DNA of 64,000 nt, from contig JAQFWX010000005.1 in assembly GCA_027605045.1 (NCBI GenBank), positions 1,054,001 through 1,118,000 of the forward strand. Reading direction: 5' to 3'. Numbering within the stretch: the first letter of the stretch is position 1; each line of letters opens with the position of its first letter. Shown here piece by piece: positions 35,611 through 46,942 of this stretch. The translations under genes and the position numbers were made by a program. Source of the DNA: Phallus indusiatus (Eukaryota; Basidiomycota; Agaricomycetes; Phallales; Phallaceae). A model generated the notes under the pieces. It saw only the letters and a program-made list of their open reading frames with translations, was not told the origin of the DNA and made no database searches.

Positions 35611-38098
35611 ATGGGTGGTGGTGCCGTCGCCGTTTCAGCTGGTCAATCCGCATATCTTCATCTGAGTACGTTCATGTCCTCTTTACTCCATCGTCGTCCT
35701 TTTGCTCAACGCTCGCGACAACAGTCGACCCAAGGCCGTGGTATAAGAATAAACGTACGATTAAAATTATTATCGCCAATTTATCACAATTTGCTCATTG
35801 TCTTTGTTCTTTTCGTAGGTCTTGTTGTCTTGAACTCATGGATTTTCCTCCTGTACATTCACATTTCTTATCTCCGTGACCATCTCGATTTCGAAGCTTA
35901 CCTTGTCATTTAGCCTTATCACCTCTTATTCTAACGGTTACGATGGAAGTATGATGAGTACGTCAAATCTAGTCCCTCCGACGTGGACCGTCTTCTCATT
36001 CTAAGTATAGACGGTGTTCTCAGTTTGCAGAACTTCGAGGACTTTTTCCACCATCCGCAAGGAGGAAAGGTTCGTTTGTCCATCGATAGAGCCAATATCA
36101 CATTCCAAACTTACAATTATATATTCCATAGCTCGGTCTATTCAACGCTATTCAAGTACTTCAATCTTCGCTTCTCTTCGTTCTCATCTAATTCAAAATA
36201 ATTCTAGAATATTGGCGGTCTTGCAGGCTTGCCTTTTGCTCCTTATCTCACTGATCGGTTGGGTCGTCGCTATGCAATCCTCTGTGGTGCTGTCATCAGT
36301 GAGTTTTCGTAAACCTGCTCCACCTGGGATAATCATTGACGTGGCTTAATTTGAATTAGTGTGCATTGGTGCCGCATTACAGACCAGCGCTCAAGGTCTA
36401 GGTCAATTCATTGGTGCTCGGTACGTCCCGTTCTATTCCGGTTTTTCTATCACTATTAATTAACTGTCTGGTTTTCAGTTTCATGAGTATGTTATTTCAA
36501 CCACATTTAATTTTCAGTCATTGACAAGCTCGGCTACTTTGACTAGTGGGCTTCGGTTTGACATTGGCTACCAACCCTGCTCCTCTCTGTGAGTAGATAC
36601 CCCAGTGGCCATCATCAGCCCATTGTCTGATCGAATTTTCCTCGCAGTGGTTTCCGAACTCGCTTATCCTTCCCACCGTGCCCAGCTTACCTCCGCTTAC
36701 AACTCGCTCTGGTACGTATAATCCTTCTACCGTAAATTCTTTAAAAAATTGATAATAATGAACGTTTTCCTAATTAGGTATTCTGGTGCCATTGTGTAAG
36801 CTCATTTCCATATGGTGTGTTTGTGTTCTATACTTAGGTTTATTCGTGCTTTTAGCGCTGCTTGGGCTGTAAGGGAATAGTTGTTTCTTCTAAGGCGTTG
36901 ATGGCTGACTATTTTGCCTTTGCCTTTTATGTTGTAATAGACATTCGGTACTTTCTACATTAAAAACACTTGGTCATGGCGTATTCCTTCTCTCCTCCAA
37001 TGTCTCCCATCTGTCCTCCAATTATGCACTCTGTGGTTCTGTCCAGAGTCACCCCGTTGGTTGATTAGCAAGGGACGCGATGAAGAGGCTTTAAACGTCC
37101 TTGCTTACTACCACGCCAATGGAAATGCGTATGTAGTTTTGAAACTGCTTTTTTTAAAAAAAGAGAACTAATTGCTGATTCCATTTTAGCGAAGATCCAC
37201 TTGTTCAATTCGAATTCAAGGAAATCAAGGAGGCCATTGAACTTGACCGGCAGATTGCTGTTAACGTTGGCTACAAATCCCTCTTTATGACACGCGGAAA
37301 CCGAAGACGTTTACGGATTATTGTTGCTATTGCTTTCTTCTCCCAATGGAGTGGTAACGGTCTTGTCTCCTACTACCTCAGCAGGGTCTTCGACACCATA
37401 GGTATTACCAGTAGCGTCGTTCAATTGCTCATTAACGGTATTCTTCAAATCTGGAACTTGGCATGGGCTCTCGGTGCTTCATTCTTCTGTGACCGCGCCG
37501 GACGCCGCCCCATGTTCATCGGCTCCTGCGCTGGTATGCTTCTCTTCTTCACATTGCAGACCATTTGCTCCGCTCGATTCGCCGTCTCTGGCTCTCAATC
37601 CGCTGCTCACGCTGTCATCGCATTCATCTTCTTGTTCTACGCTGCTTACGACATCGCCTTTACTCCCCTTATTGTCTCGTACACGGTCGAAATCTTGCCA
37701 TACCCTATTCGTGCCAAGGGTTTCAACATTTTCAACTTCACCATCTCATGTGCCATTATCTTCAATCAATACATTAACCCGATCGCTCTCGGCAAACTTC
37801 AATGGAAGTACTACATCTTCTATGATGCCTGGTTGGCCTTCGAGTTGGTATATTGCTTCTTGTTCGTCATTGAAACCAAGAACCGAACCCTTGAGGAGAC
37901 CGCTCGGTAAGAGAACCTTATTTTTAATATCACATTTAAACACGTTTCTAATGCTCACTCTTAACTTTTTTTCCCCTCTCCAGTATTTTCGATGGTGACG
38001 ACATTCCAGAATATTTGCAAAGCAGCCTCGAAAAGGGTGGCAGGACTGACTCCCTGTCAGAAAAGGACGAAAAGGTTTACCACGAGGAGCGTGTCTAG
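35611..38098 (+). CDS. MFS sugar transporter (hexose/lactose permease type)
   Basis: This is an intact 12-helix sugar porter of the major facilitator superfamily, about 530 residues, acting in the plasma membrane as a sugar/proton symporter. The N-terminus MGGGAVAVSAG leads to LIDPRPWYKNKRLVVLNSWI. Family signatures are SNGYDGSMMNGVLSLQNF, PYLTDRLGRRYAI (loop 2-3), GARFMMGFGLTLATNPAPLL, ELAYPSHRAQLTSAYNSLW, PESPRWLISKGRDEEAL, FFSQWSGNGLVSYYL, INGILQIWNLAWALGASFF, DRAGRRPMF, and VIETKNRTLEETAR. About 14 introns of 45-70 nt split the first two thirds, some leaving exons of under 25 nt, and all junctions keep phase. The tail is acidic and hydrophilic and stops at 38098. The lactose permease-like subgroup is my best guess; the sugar cannot be told from sequence alone. 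Confidence 0.9.
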
Positions 38099-39865
38099 AG
38101 TGAGTAGCAAATTTAGAAAGGAAATTATTTGTGGGATTTCGTGGGATTGTGATAAAACTTTTCCATGTGCATTTTTTTCTTTTCTTTGCTTTTCATGGCG
38201 TAGTAGTAACTCTTTGACGATCCTCATCTCACGGAATTAGTTTATGTCTGTTCCAATTTCTTTTAACGCTTAGTTGATGTTTCAATGTATTCTTATGATT
38301 CTTTTGACACCCCACTTTTACTCTGTTTGAGCAAATTAAAGCCGGTAGTGTGGTAAAACGACGATCTCATCATAATCACTGTGCGATTGTGTATACATTT
38401 TCTTTGATCACAAGGGAAGGGCCTTCGATAATTATGTTACTTGCTTCTATTCACCAGGTCGTGCCATCATGAACAATAGTTCTTGTTCTTTTAATGACTT
38501 GGTTTAGAGCACGAGTCCAATCTATTAATTATAGACTATAGCCCTTTCTGTCTTATCTAGCCGGATGAGTTTAGATGCTACTTTGATAAGAACGATCGTT
38601 CGGCAACAGAGATCATCTACATCTATCAGTCAAAATCCGGAATTGGCAAACCAATTTAAAATTCAAGGTGCCTCAACACATGTGCAAATTCATTTTAAAG
38701 GTACCTTACTTTCCCTAGTATCCATGAGGTAGGGTGATGAATCTCGATTTCTAGGGGGAGAAGAAAAAAAAAAATTCTAGTCTTTCCGAATCGCCATCGA
38801 ATAGCGCTCGTCGCAGTCCAAAAGTTATCAGCTTTCTCCCACTGGCGCGATCCACGCGACCAAAACTGTTACGAAACAGATTAATATATCTGATAGCATA
38901 TTCGCAACCCTGTAGAATTTAATCGAGCGGTACCGACCGAACGACCATAGTGTGTGTGTAGGTTGTGTAGGTTTGCGGTTTCCCTAGGGAAGGTCCGGCT
39001 CCCGATGATCGATTCTCAAAATTGCCAGATATGTTCTCATCTTCTCCGTCCGTGCGTGTGAGCCCGTGTGAACCAGCTTTCTTTTCTTGCGTGAGCGCAT
39101 ATACATGTCTATATATATACTCTGGTCGTCGGTCAATCGTGCATTCATGCATCATGTGGCGACCAGTGTTCCGTATCTGCACGCGCTGCGCATGACGCTC
39201 GCGAATACGAAATTATCAGATAGAATTTGGGTTGATGACTTCATTTACATAATTGTGCGTCTTGGTCATGTAATCACGGCCATGGCTTCATCATGGCTTA
39301 GAACTTTGGCTTCCTTCATACTTTCCATATGCAAGGGTGTGTGTTCAATCGGTGTCAAAATTCAGGCTTCAACAAGTTGAGGCGAACAGTGTCGAGAAAG
39401 TTTTTTTCATGGCACTCAGTGCCGTAATTGCCATTTGTACGTGTGTGTGAGAAAATATTTTGAGACGATGCGAAATCTCTAAATCTGTTTATGAATTGTG
39501 TATCCAAGAGCCTAGTCGTCAGCGCGCCAGCCGTCAGCTCCGAGATCAAGATATAAAACTTCAAACCCACGAGGGACTAGAAAAGGATAGGACTGAGACA
39601 ACTTATAAAACTGTTTTATCAATCATGAAGAAAAAAATTGCGTGCTTTCAATCGGGAAGCAGAAATCGTTTTGAATTGGCTTGAGACCATGACCGTCATT
39701 GGCGCATGTTCAAATGTGTCTCATCCACCAATTCGTCCATGTCATGAAAGTCACCGTACTCAAAAAGCAATGTTTATTCTTTTTTCATGCTATAACTACA
39801 AAGGAATCAATGCCGGACGGTAATGTATAAAACAGTGTTAAAAGTCTCGTAACGAACATTGTTTT
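38099..39865. other. Intergenic, nothing recognised
   Basis: No gene is supported on either strand over about 1.8 kb. There is an A10-type run at 38765-38774 and a CA/TG-rich patch near 38948-38970, but no repeats at the ends, motifs or RNA folds that I can identify. Confidence 0.5.
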
Positions 39866-41517
39866 TCATGGATTATCTTCAAATCCTGATTCAAACAAGT
39901 AATTGGCAGCCAATTCCTCATTCTTATCGCATGCAAAGTATGCCTCAAGGACAGCCTGACGAGGGAATCCTAACGCTTCAAGCTAAACAAGTGCGGGACC
40001 ATTACTAAACCAAATTTGCTTTCGAGTTTTAAAAACACTCACTCTCTGTATAGCTTCCCGTTCTTCTGGGGTGACCGAAATCACTTGAGCCCCGGGAGGA
40101 ATATCCGTCTCCATGTCATCTTGTCCATCACCTTCACCCAAAAGCCCCAATAGCGCTTCTGGATTGCTCGCCAACGCTTGTGCCATCTGAGGATTGTTTT
40201 GCGCTAATTGTTGGATAACGGGCTGAATTAGGGCAGGGTTCTGTCTAACAAGCTCGCGCAAGGCATCCAAGTGATTGCTGTTACGGAGGCCAGCCAAATT
40301 ATCCGCTCCAGCGCCGGAACCACGCAAAGCACTTAGGGGGTTCGTCCCACTGGCAGCTTGTTGCTGTTGTTGCTGAGCCAACTGGAAGAAGAAAGAGAGA
40401 ACGAAGAAAAAGCCAAGTCAGAAAAGGTGAAGACTCCTTAAACAAAAACATTCTGTATTCACCGTAAACAGATTCTGCGGTGCAGTCGGTGTAGCTGACG
40501 GTTGCGCAGTCGCGGGCTGTTGAGCGGAAGTGTTCGTCGCCGCGGGTGGCTGAGCAGCTGGAGTTGGGGATACGGGAGCAGCCGGTTGGCTTCGGCTAGC
40601 ACCTGAGGAAGATTCGCCAATAAGATGCTCGGGAATACCCTGCACAAATGGGAGCACACGAGTTAAAGATTGCAAGTCAATACGATTAATCCTTGGATGA
40701 AGAGAGAAAAAAAGACTCGCCGTCATCAGGTATTCAACTGCACGGTCAGGGTTGTTGTAAGCAGCCTTGAGAGCCTTGAGGACTTGTTCTCTTTCGAAAC
40801 CCATTTCCATCATATTCTGGATAGTTGTTTGTAGCGCATCACCCGAGATAAATGATGCGCCATATGCAGGAGCGGCAGATGGAGTAGATGCGGCAGGAGC
40901 TGTTGCTGCCGCTGCAGGTGTAGGTGCAGGAGCTGATGCCGGTGCGGGAGTTGCAGGAGTTGGGGCAGGAGCTGAGGCATGAGTTGGAGCGGGGGCTGAG
41001 GCAGGAGTTGGAGCGGGGGCTGGCTGTGGTTGAGCAGATGGAGGAGTAGGTGTAGCTGCAGGTGTTTTAGATTGAGCAGGTGTTGCTACAGGAGTAGGTT
41101 TCGGCTATATTAAAAAACACGTCATTAGATAACAAGAGACAGAGTATAACGCATTTTTACGTACTTTCGATACCATAAGCACCAAAAAGTCTTTTTCTTT
41201 GATCTCGCATGATTCAACAGTCTTCGTATCCGGTAGAACCTTGCCTATCCAATTTAAATGAATTAGTTCCCAATGCCTCCCTAGGAGAAACATCGATCAT
41301 ATCCTAACCGGAATAAATCAACTTCTGTTGTTCGACGGGATGACCATGTGCTTCCAAAATCTTTGTCTTTACATCACCGATGGTATCTGAACCATCCGCA
41401 TCGATCTAAAAGACGAAAAAATAGGGGGCAGAAACCCATGAGTGACAAGGCGAGGATGAGGTTCATTAGATTCACCTGAAACAACTTTTGCTGCAAAGTT
41501 TTAATCGTAATTTTCAT
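39866..41517 (-). CDS. RAD23: RAD23, UV excision repair and proteasome shuttle protein
   Basis: RAD23 partners with RAD4/XPC in nucleotide excision repair and carries ubiquitylated proteins to the proteasome. All four domains are present in order: the ubiquitin-like domain ([14 protein letters not shown], then [30 protein letters not shown]), UBA1 ([20 protein letters not shown] with [10 protein letters not shown]), the XPC-binding domain ([20 protein letters not shown] with NNPQMAQAL) and UBA2 ([20 protein letters not shown] and [10 protein letters not shown]). The linker after the ubiquitin-like domain is a long Ala/Pro/Thr run partly made by 24-bp tandem repeats. Short introns divide the gene and junctions keep phase. 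The start at 41517 is the only sensible one because it opens the ubiquitin-like fold. No defects were seen. Confidence 0.93.
40976..41023. repeat. 24-bp tandem repeat in the RAD23 linker
   Basis: Two near-identical 24-bp units lie side by side, each with GAGTTGGAGCGGGGGCTG on the plus strand. They encode an Ala/Pro/Thr octapeptide (APAPTPAS type) in RAD23, and looser copies continue on the lower-coordinate side (C-terminal in the protein). Confidence 0.75.
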
Positions 41518-41936
41518 TGTTTTACGTATGACCCGTCTAGTTTAAAGGTTATTTTGAGATGATACAATTCCGGTGGATGTGAGGATGGTAGTGGCGTACG
41601 TCTACCAAGTGTCGGCTACAATTGGTGCCGTGACAGATCCAACTCCGACAGCTGGTTTCGCTTCCACGTGTTATAATAGCAGCAAAACATCTTTTTGGTA
41701 AAACAAAACTGAATACTGAATACAATATTCCACAAGAAAGGAGTCGTGAGTATTATAGAATGATATGGTCTATGCTAAACGCATTAATCGGAGTATTAGG
41801 TATGAGCAGGGGTAACTCTGTAACGAAAATATTAATCAGTGGCTGAGGCGGTCAAGTTTTATGACAGCAGCCGTAGCAGGAAGCAAGCACAAGAAGAGGG
41901 TATTTGAATGAGGGGTATTGAAATCCGATTCAATTC

Positions 41937-42891
41937 TCAAACCTCAACGGCATGCCAGTGTTCATGGAAGTCCTTGATCCATTCCCGGTTTCCTTCGTAT
42001 TCCGAGTCACAAACGATCTTTAGTCGTCCGTCTTGCATCAGATCGTCATATTCGGTTTTATACGTCCTCGTCAAATCAGCCTCTGTGCCGAACAAAGTGA
42101 CATGCAGACTCTTCAGCGAAACGCTTCGTAGCAAGATTTTGAGTTGCGCATAAACCGTGTCATCGAATCGCAGGGGAGATTTCCATGTCAGATCCGTAAG
42201 CGACGGAAGGCTCGCTAGACGGGCGAGCTCAGTTGACTGGAGGATCGTGTCGGCGTAATAAAACCGTTCCAGTCCACCATGGGCGATGTTGAGGCCCAAG
42301 AGACCGTAGGAAGGACCCACAGCAAGGGTCTTCAAACGAGCAGGGAGACAGTCTTCTACGGCGGGCCAGTTGTGAGGTGGTAAATTCACGAGCGCAAGGC
42401 GTTCAACGTTACGGGCGTGCGACAGTATTTCTTGGACTATGACCAAGGTGGAGTGGTTCCAGGTAAGTTTGCGGGGCTGGCGATGATACTTTATTCCGTC
42501 CTCACGTGGTTGACGTCCAGGGTGCTTTTCGTGCTCTTTTGATCCTATATAGAGGCTTCTAATGTGTTGAGCAAGCTCAGGGCGACTTGTTATCGCACTC
42601 TGGAATTTGACCAGCTCCGCGTGGCTCGTAAAAGTATTGGATCGATAAAGCACCCGAACCATCCAAATGTACGCCTCTTTACACACGAGGGAAAGTAGCA
42701 ATGCTTGGTCGCGGTTCGCAGCGGAATGCAAGAAAACTAAATAAAGATCAGCACCATATACCATAAACGAACTACCTTGGGAAAAACTCACTCTATCGAA
42801 AGATCAGCTTCATCTAAAAGGTGAATCCAAAAGAACTTACCTCGCGAATGACATCCGGAGGAACGGGATGTTTATGTGTTTTTGGTGTCAT
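41937..42891 (-). CDS. F-box-like protein of the agaric type
   Basis: The main exon encodes about 265 residues beginning FLHSAANRDQALLLSLVCKE, which is the second half of an F-box-like motif, followed by leucine-rich stretches (LPARLKTLAVGPSYGLLGL, LASLPSLTDLTWKSPL, LRSVSLKSLHVTLFG) and a stop at 41937. The first exon (42841-42891) would encode MTPKTHKHPVPPDVIRE and ends at a perfect GTAAGT. Joining it to an acceptor near 42740 (TATTTAG) gives the expected motif but the phase is off by one: a second G before GTAAGT would repair it. F-box proteins recruit targets to SCF ubiquitin ligases; here that role is inferred. An alternative start at 42791 within the long open frame is possible but would lack the first half of the motif. 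Confidence 0.5.
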
Positions 42892-44310
42892 TTCTATGGT
42901 GTCAGGAGACATGGAAAAAGTCATGAAGACGAAAAAAGGAGATTATAAAGAAACCTTGTCGCAAAGCGACTGTCTAAAAGTCTATGGTAGAAAGGAGAGA
43001 AAAGAAAGGTTAAATTAGACTTGTCAAAAGATAAAGATAAACCTTGCACCCTTTTTCCGTGTCGGGATTACCAGGAGACGCTCTCCGACGGTTGGCTAAA
43101 GCCCGTGGATACCCCTCCAATAGCCCCCAATCCTGTTCAATGAGCTCATTGTAATTCAAAAAATACCTTAGCGCTGTGTTATCTCATTAGTCACTCCTGT
43201 CCGCAATTATTGCATAGTTGCTAGAATGAAATACACCTGTTTCTCATTTTTTTTTCATTTTCTAACTGACGTTATCAGTAAGGCAATTATGATTCGACCG
43301 TGACATCAATTTGATGAGCTAGCTTCTCCGAGAAAATGATTCGGCGGTCTTGGTTTCCCAATGGAGAAACTAGACACGTCGATGAAAACAATCTCCAGTG
43401 GTTTATCGATTCAGCGGGTGTAGTTTTACAAACGAGAAGTCTCACCTTTCTAGCTCCCTTGACACCATAGATTGACGCATCAGTGAAAGGTTTTCCCATT
43501 TGTCTAAGGGTCGTTTTTGATATGACCCGTTCGGGACCCAATCATGTTCAAGTAAAAAGTGGCGGGTGCACCGGAAAGTTACACCATTTTGTTCCGATTC
43601 AAAATATAGATACCAATGACAAAGCGCACGCTGGTTTGTTTTACGTTCATAAGCAGCTATTCGAGACCGTTATCTAGAGCACCATGCACATGGCAACGAA
43701 ATCTCGGAGATATGTCGTCCTTGCACTATTTGTTGTAGCAGCGCCAAGGAGAGGAACTAGTAATGTGCACGCCATACTGTCGACTTCAGGTTGCTGATCA
43801 AGACAATTGACGTGCGATTGATGGCAATGGCACAAGCGGATTTGCGGAGGTATTCAGTGAAATATCGAAAGAGTAACACGAGTGATATAACGTAAACCAT
43901 GCAGAAGGTGATAGCCATTGTTGTCTTGTCATACATACGATGCGAATGCTCAGAAATTATTGAAGATATTCACTTCAAAGTTACTAACCGAGACATGTTG
44001 CTGATATAAATCGAGAGTAGGGATTAACCTGGCAGATCCGAACAGACACTATAGGGGAAGCCAGGTCTATATCGTATACGGAGAGTTCAGGGAAAGCTAA
44101 CCTGAATAAGAAACAAGATGTTCAGCTGTGCATTAGCTAAATATCGAAACAACATTGTCATGATGAAGTATATCCTTGGACTGAATAGTAGTTATATTCT
44201 TAGAACTCCGAAGGCCAAACGGTGTCATGTGGGCATACAGCGCTGAGCGGATTCTGCACACTGCCATTACCTCCAGGTTTATAGATGTATGTTCTTGTCG
44301 GATGTATTTG
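42892..44310. other. Intergenic, nothing recognised
   Basis: No supported gene. A minus-strand frame at 43287-43541 (about 84 codons) includes SKTTLRQMGKPFTDASIYG but has no recognisable family or intron pattern. Confidence 0.45.
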
Positions 44311-44714
44311 TTATGAGCTTGCTAGCAATTCCGACATCTTCTTCTCGACTTCTGATTGCGATAGATTCTCTAATACTACGTTCTTTTCTACTCCATACTC
44401 TGGTTTAACATGAGCCAAAAAGTGAGCAGTCGTGTCCTGACAGAGGCTCACCAAATCGTGCAAATGCTCTCGCTGGTGTTCCGTTTACTTCTCTAATAAG
44501 AACGGGTAAATCTGGGTTGTTCTGCTTCAAGGTTGGGTAGGATTTGAGCAGGAATTGCCTGGTACCGGGATCCAAAGTAAGCCGCATTCCGTTTTCAAAG
44601 CAAGAAAGATAAAATTAAGAAATACCTCGTTCCCGCAGATGCCTGGCCAGTCTGACAGAGAAATAATCTCACTTCTTTAACAGCTGGTGACAGAGCTTTT
44701 GTTAAAAAGGACAT
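44311..44714 (-). CDS. NDUFA2: NDUFA2-type subunit of mitochondrial complex I
   Basis: This is the small thioredoxin-fold accessory subunit of NADH:ubiquinone oxidoreductase (NDUFA2, B8 type) on the matrix arm of complex I. Three exons give about 93 residues, the normal size. Exon 1 reads MSFLTKALSPAVKEVRLFLC and QTGQASAGTR; exon 2 starts QFLLKSYPTLKQNNPDLPVL and includes IREVNGTPARAFARF; exon 3 reads EYGVEKNVVLENLSQSEV and ends at 44311. The family usually shows a conserved Ser/Gly region before the helix and the motif xARY/F-G, both recognisable. Junctions keep phase. It diverges from the RGS protein with about 138 bp between start codons. Confidence 0.88.
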
Positions 44715-44852
44715 GACAAGGACTGGAAACGGGGAGGCGCGAAACGGGTAGTGGGCGTCTGTGGGTCCCGTTGCAACTTTTTGCAAACAAACACTTGTTC
44801 TCAGTCTTCACACACTCCAACTTGCGTCTGACTTTGTGTTCACACTGACGCC
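44715..44852. promoter_or_regulatory. Short bidirectional promoter region
   Basis: About 138 bases separate the start codons of NDUFA2 (minus) and the RAX1-like gene (plus). Both promoters must be here. I cannot point to a TATA box or named factor site. Confidence 0.5.
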
Positions 44853-46213
44853 ATGGACAGTACCGAAAGCCGTCAGGATGATTGGAACATAGATCGTCAA
44901 AACAGGTTCGTAGATTTTTTTTGGCTCAAAAATTCTTGTCAAAGAGTACTGAAAAGAAACCGTTGTCAGGCTACCGTCGTTCACAGAAGTACTTTCGCGT
45001 CGTACCCGACCACCAGTTGATCTGTTCATGTTTTATCTTTTTCTTCAAAGAGAAGGCCAAGAAGATGTCCTTGATTTTTGGCTTGACGTACAGCAACACG
45101 AAAATTTATGCCGGGCTTACTTCAAGGATATCCGAAAGTCCGGCAAGGCTATCAAAGATGAGTGGCCCCAGTACTGGGACTATGCGCGTAAGCGTGGCAG
45201 TATTTATGGCAACGTGGTCGGTATTAGCAATGCTGCTGGCACGAAACGAAGTAATGCCAGCACCGGTGACCTAGTTGGTGAATCTGAAAAGGCAAAGATG
45301 GATCGAGCTGGCCCTTCATCTGTATCTCCCGGAATTTTTGAAGGAAAACGTTCTATGAGTCCCGGTCCTACCTTTGCTATCGCTACTGAAGAAAAGGAAC
45401 GCGACCCAACGCGTTCCATGACGCCTTGGTCCCAGCTTCGTGCTCGTCACTCGTTTTCCAAACGCGCATCCCGCGCTCCCACCGTCATCCCGAGATCCGC
45501 TCCCATAACTCGTCTTGATCTCATTGCCTCCGCTGAACGCATTTTCTTCCGCTACCTCGCCCCGCCTGCTCCCAATCAACCGTCGCATGAAATCTACCTG
45601 CCACCTTCCCTACGTATCCACTCCTTCCCCCTTTCTAGTACGCAATTGCCGAACACAACGAGCCCCGAGTATGAAATTGAATCCTCGGCTCTTGCTCAGG
45701 TTCCCGATATGTACCATGCTCAGAAAGAGTACTGTTTCAGAGCAATGGAACAGGACGCCTTTCCTCGCTTCTTAAGGGCTAAAGCATTTGGAAACCTTAC
45801 CCCTGTCAGCGCGTTTATCAGATTGGTCGCTGGAATGGTTATTCTCTGGGTTACGCTGGCTGTCGCGTTCTCTCTCATATTCCTAAACGTGCAGCCGAAA
45901 TCCAAACGTTTCTTCGTACGTAGTGTTCACGCATGGCAATTATATGGCAGCTTTCTGACGCTAATTTTAATACCAGTTGTTCATACCTTTTACTTTCGCA
46001 ATCCTCTTCCTTATTTCGCACCAATATGAACTGGATCCTATTCTTGTTTTTCTAGGTCGTTCAGAAACTACACCATTTAGGACACTCAAGATTAAAGAAC
46101 CGTATGTCGGAAAACTCCTTTTAGGTCGAGCAATATGGGTTTCAATTCTCGTTACAATGCTAGTCACTGCATTGACACTGCTATTCTGGGCTGTGCCAGG
46201 TCACAGGCTTTAA
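44853..46213 (+). CDS. RAX1: RAX1-like RGS-domain membrane protein
   Basis: The predicted protein has an N-terminal RGS-like domain and three C-terminal membrane helices, the layout of yeast Rax1, which marks bud sites and polar growth at the plasma membrane. Three exons (44853-44905, 44970-45915, 45977-46213) total 1,236 nt, exactly 411 residues plus stop. The RGS part reads LPSFTEVLSRRTRPPVDLFM, FLQREGQEDVLDFWLDVQQH and ENLCRAYFKDIRKSG, and resumes near PRFLRAKAFGNLTP after a Ser/Pro/Arg-rich insert of about 150 residues. Helices follow at RLVAGMVILWVTLAVAFSLI, FLFIPFTFAILFLISHQYEL and IWVSILVTMLVTALTLLFWA, with VPGHRL as the end. The insert (KRSMSPGPTF, KRASRAPTVIPRS) has several phosphorylation-like SP/RxxS sites. 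No defects were seen. Confidence 0.85.
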
Positions 46214-46942
46214 AACAGTCTCATTAATGTTTTTCATGTTTTTGTTAAGGCAGCGCGTGCCGCAAATCCTTCCTCCCTTAAGATTTCTTCCTCTCTTTGT
46301 AGTTTTTAGTTTGTCTTGAACTTTCATATCCCTCTTGAACTTTTGTTTTTCATCTTTCATCTTCCAGGTTACCTTACATTCATTTTTCTATACCAATACC
46401 AATGACTTCTATGCCTGATCTGGTTTCCTCCAGATTATATCCCGAGTATTTAACCTTGTCTGATAGGTACAAAGAATGCAATCTGATTTCGTAACAAATG
46501 CCTAGCTTGTAGATAAAGAAAAAAGACATTTCAAAAAGGGTTCATTAAGTATGGCACGAAGCATGTCTTTTGAGGATTGCGCGAAGAGCCGCTCTTTCCC
46601 TAAGTAACACTCCAACAATCTTTCAAAACACCCTCCGGGTACCAAAACAAACACATTAAATTATCGAGAAGTGTCCCTATCGAATCGTTAGCTTGATGCT
46701 TTCGTCGTAAATCCATCACGTCAGTCGCACGTCCACCAGAGCTCATTCAAGTAATAACTTCACTAGGCCGTTGTACCGAAATCGTCCAATTTAAGTCGAA
46801 CAAGGCCGCGCGCAAATTCTTGCATTGCGTAGCAATAATACAGGATAGAAGCTAACTGTACGAACTCCAAGTCCACGAAATACAGCTTCCGTAGAGAACG
46901 AATATCGAGAACAGAAAGAAAACTAAAATTTGCACTAAAAGG
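46214..46942. other. Convergent 3' ends, nothing coding
   Basis: This interval lies between the stops of the RAX1-like gene and the ALY-like gene. It contains T-rich and AT-rich sequence fit for 3' untranslated regions and no supported coding frame. Confidence 0.5.
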
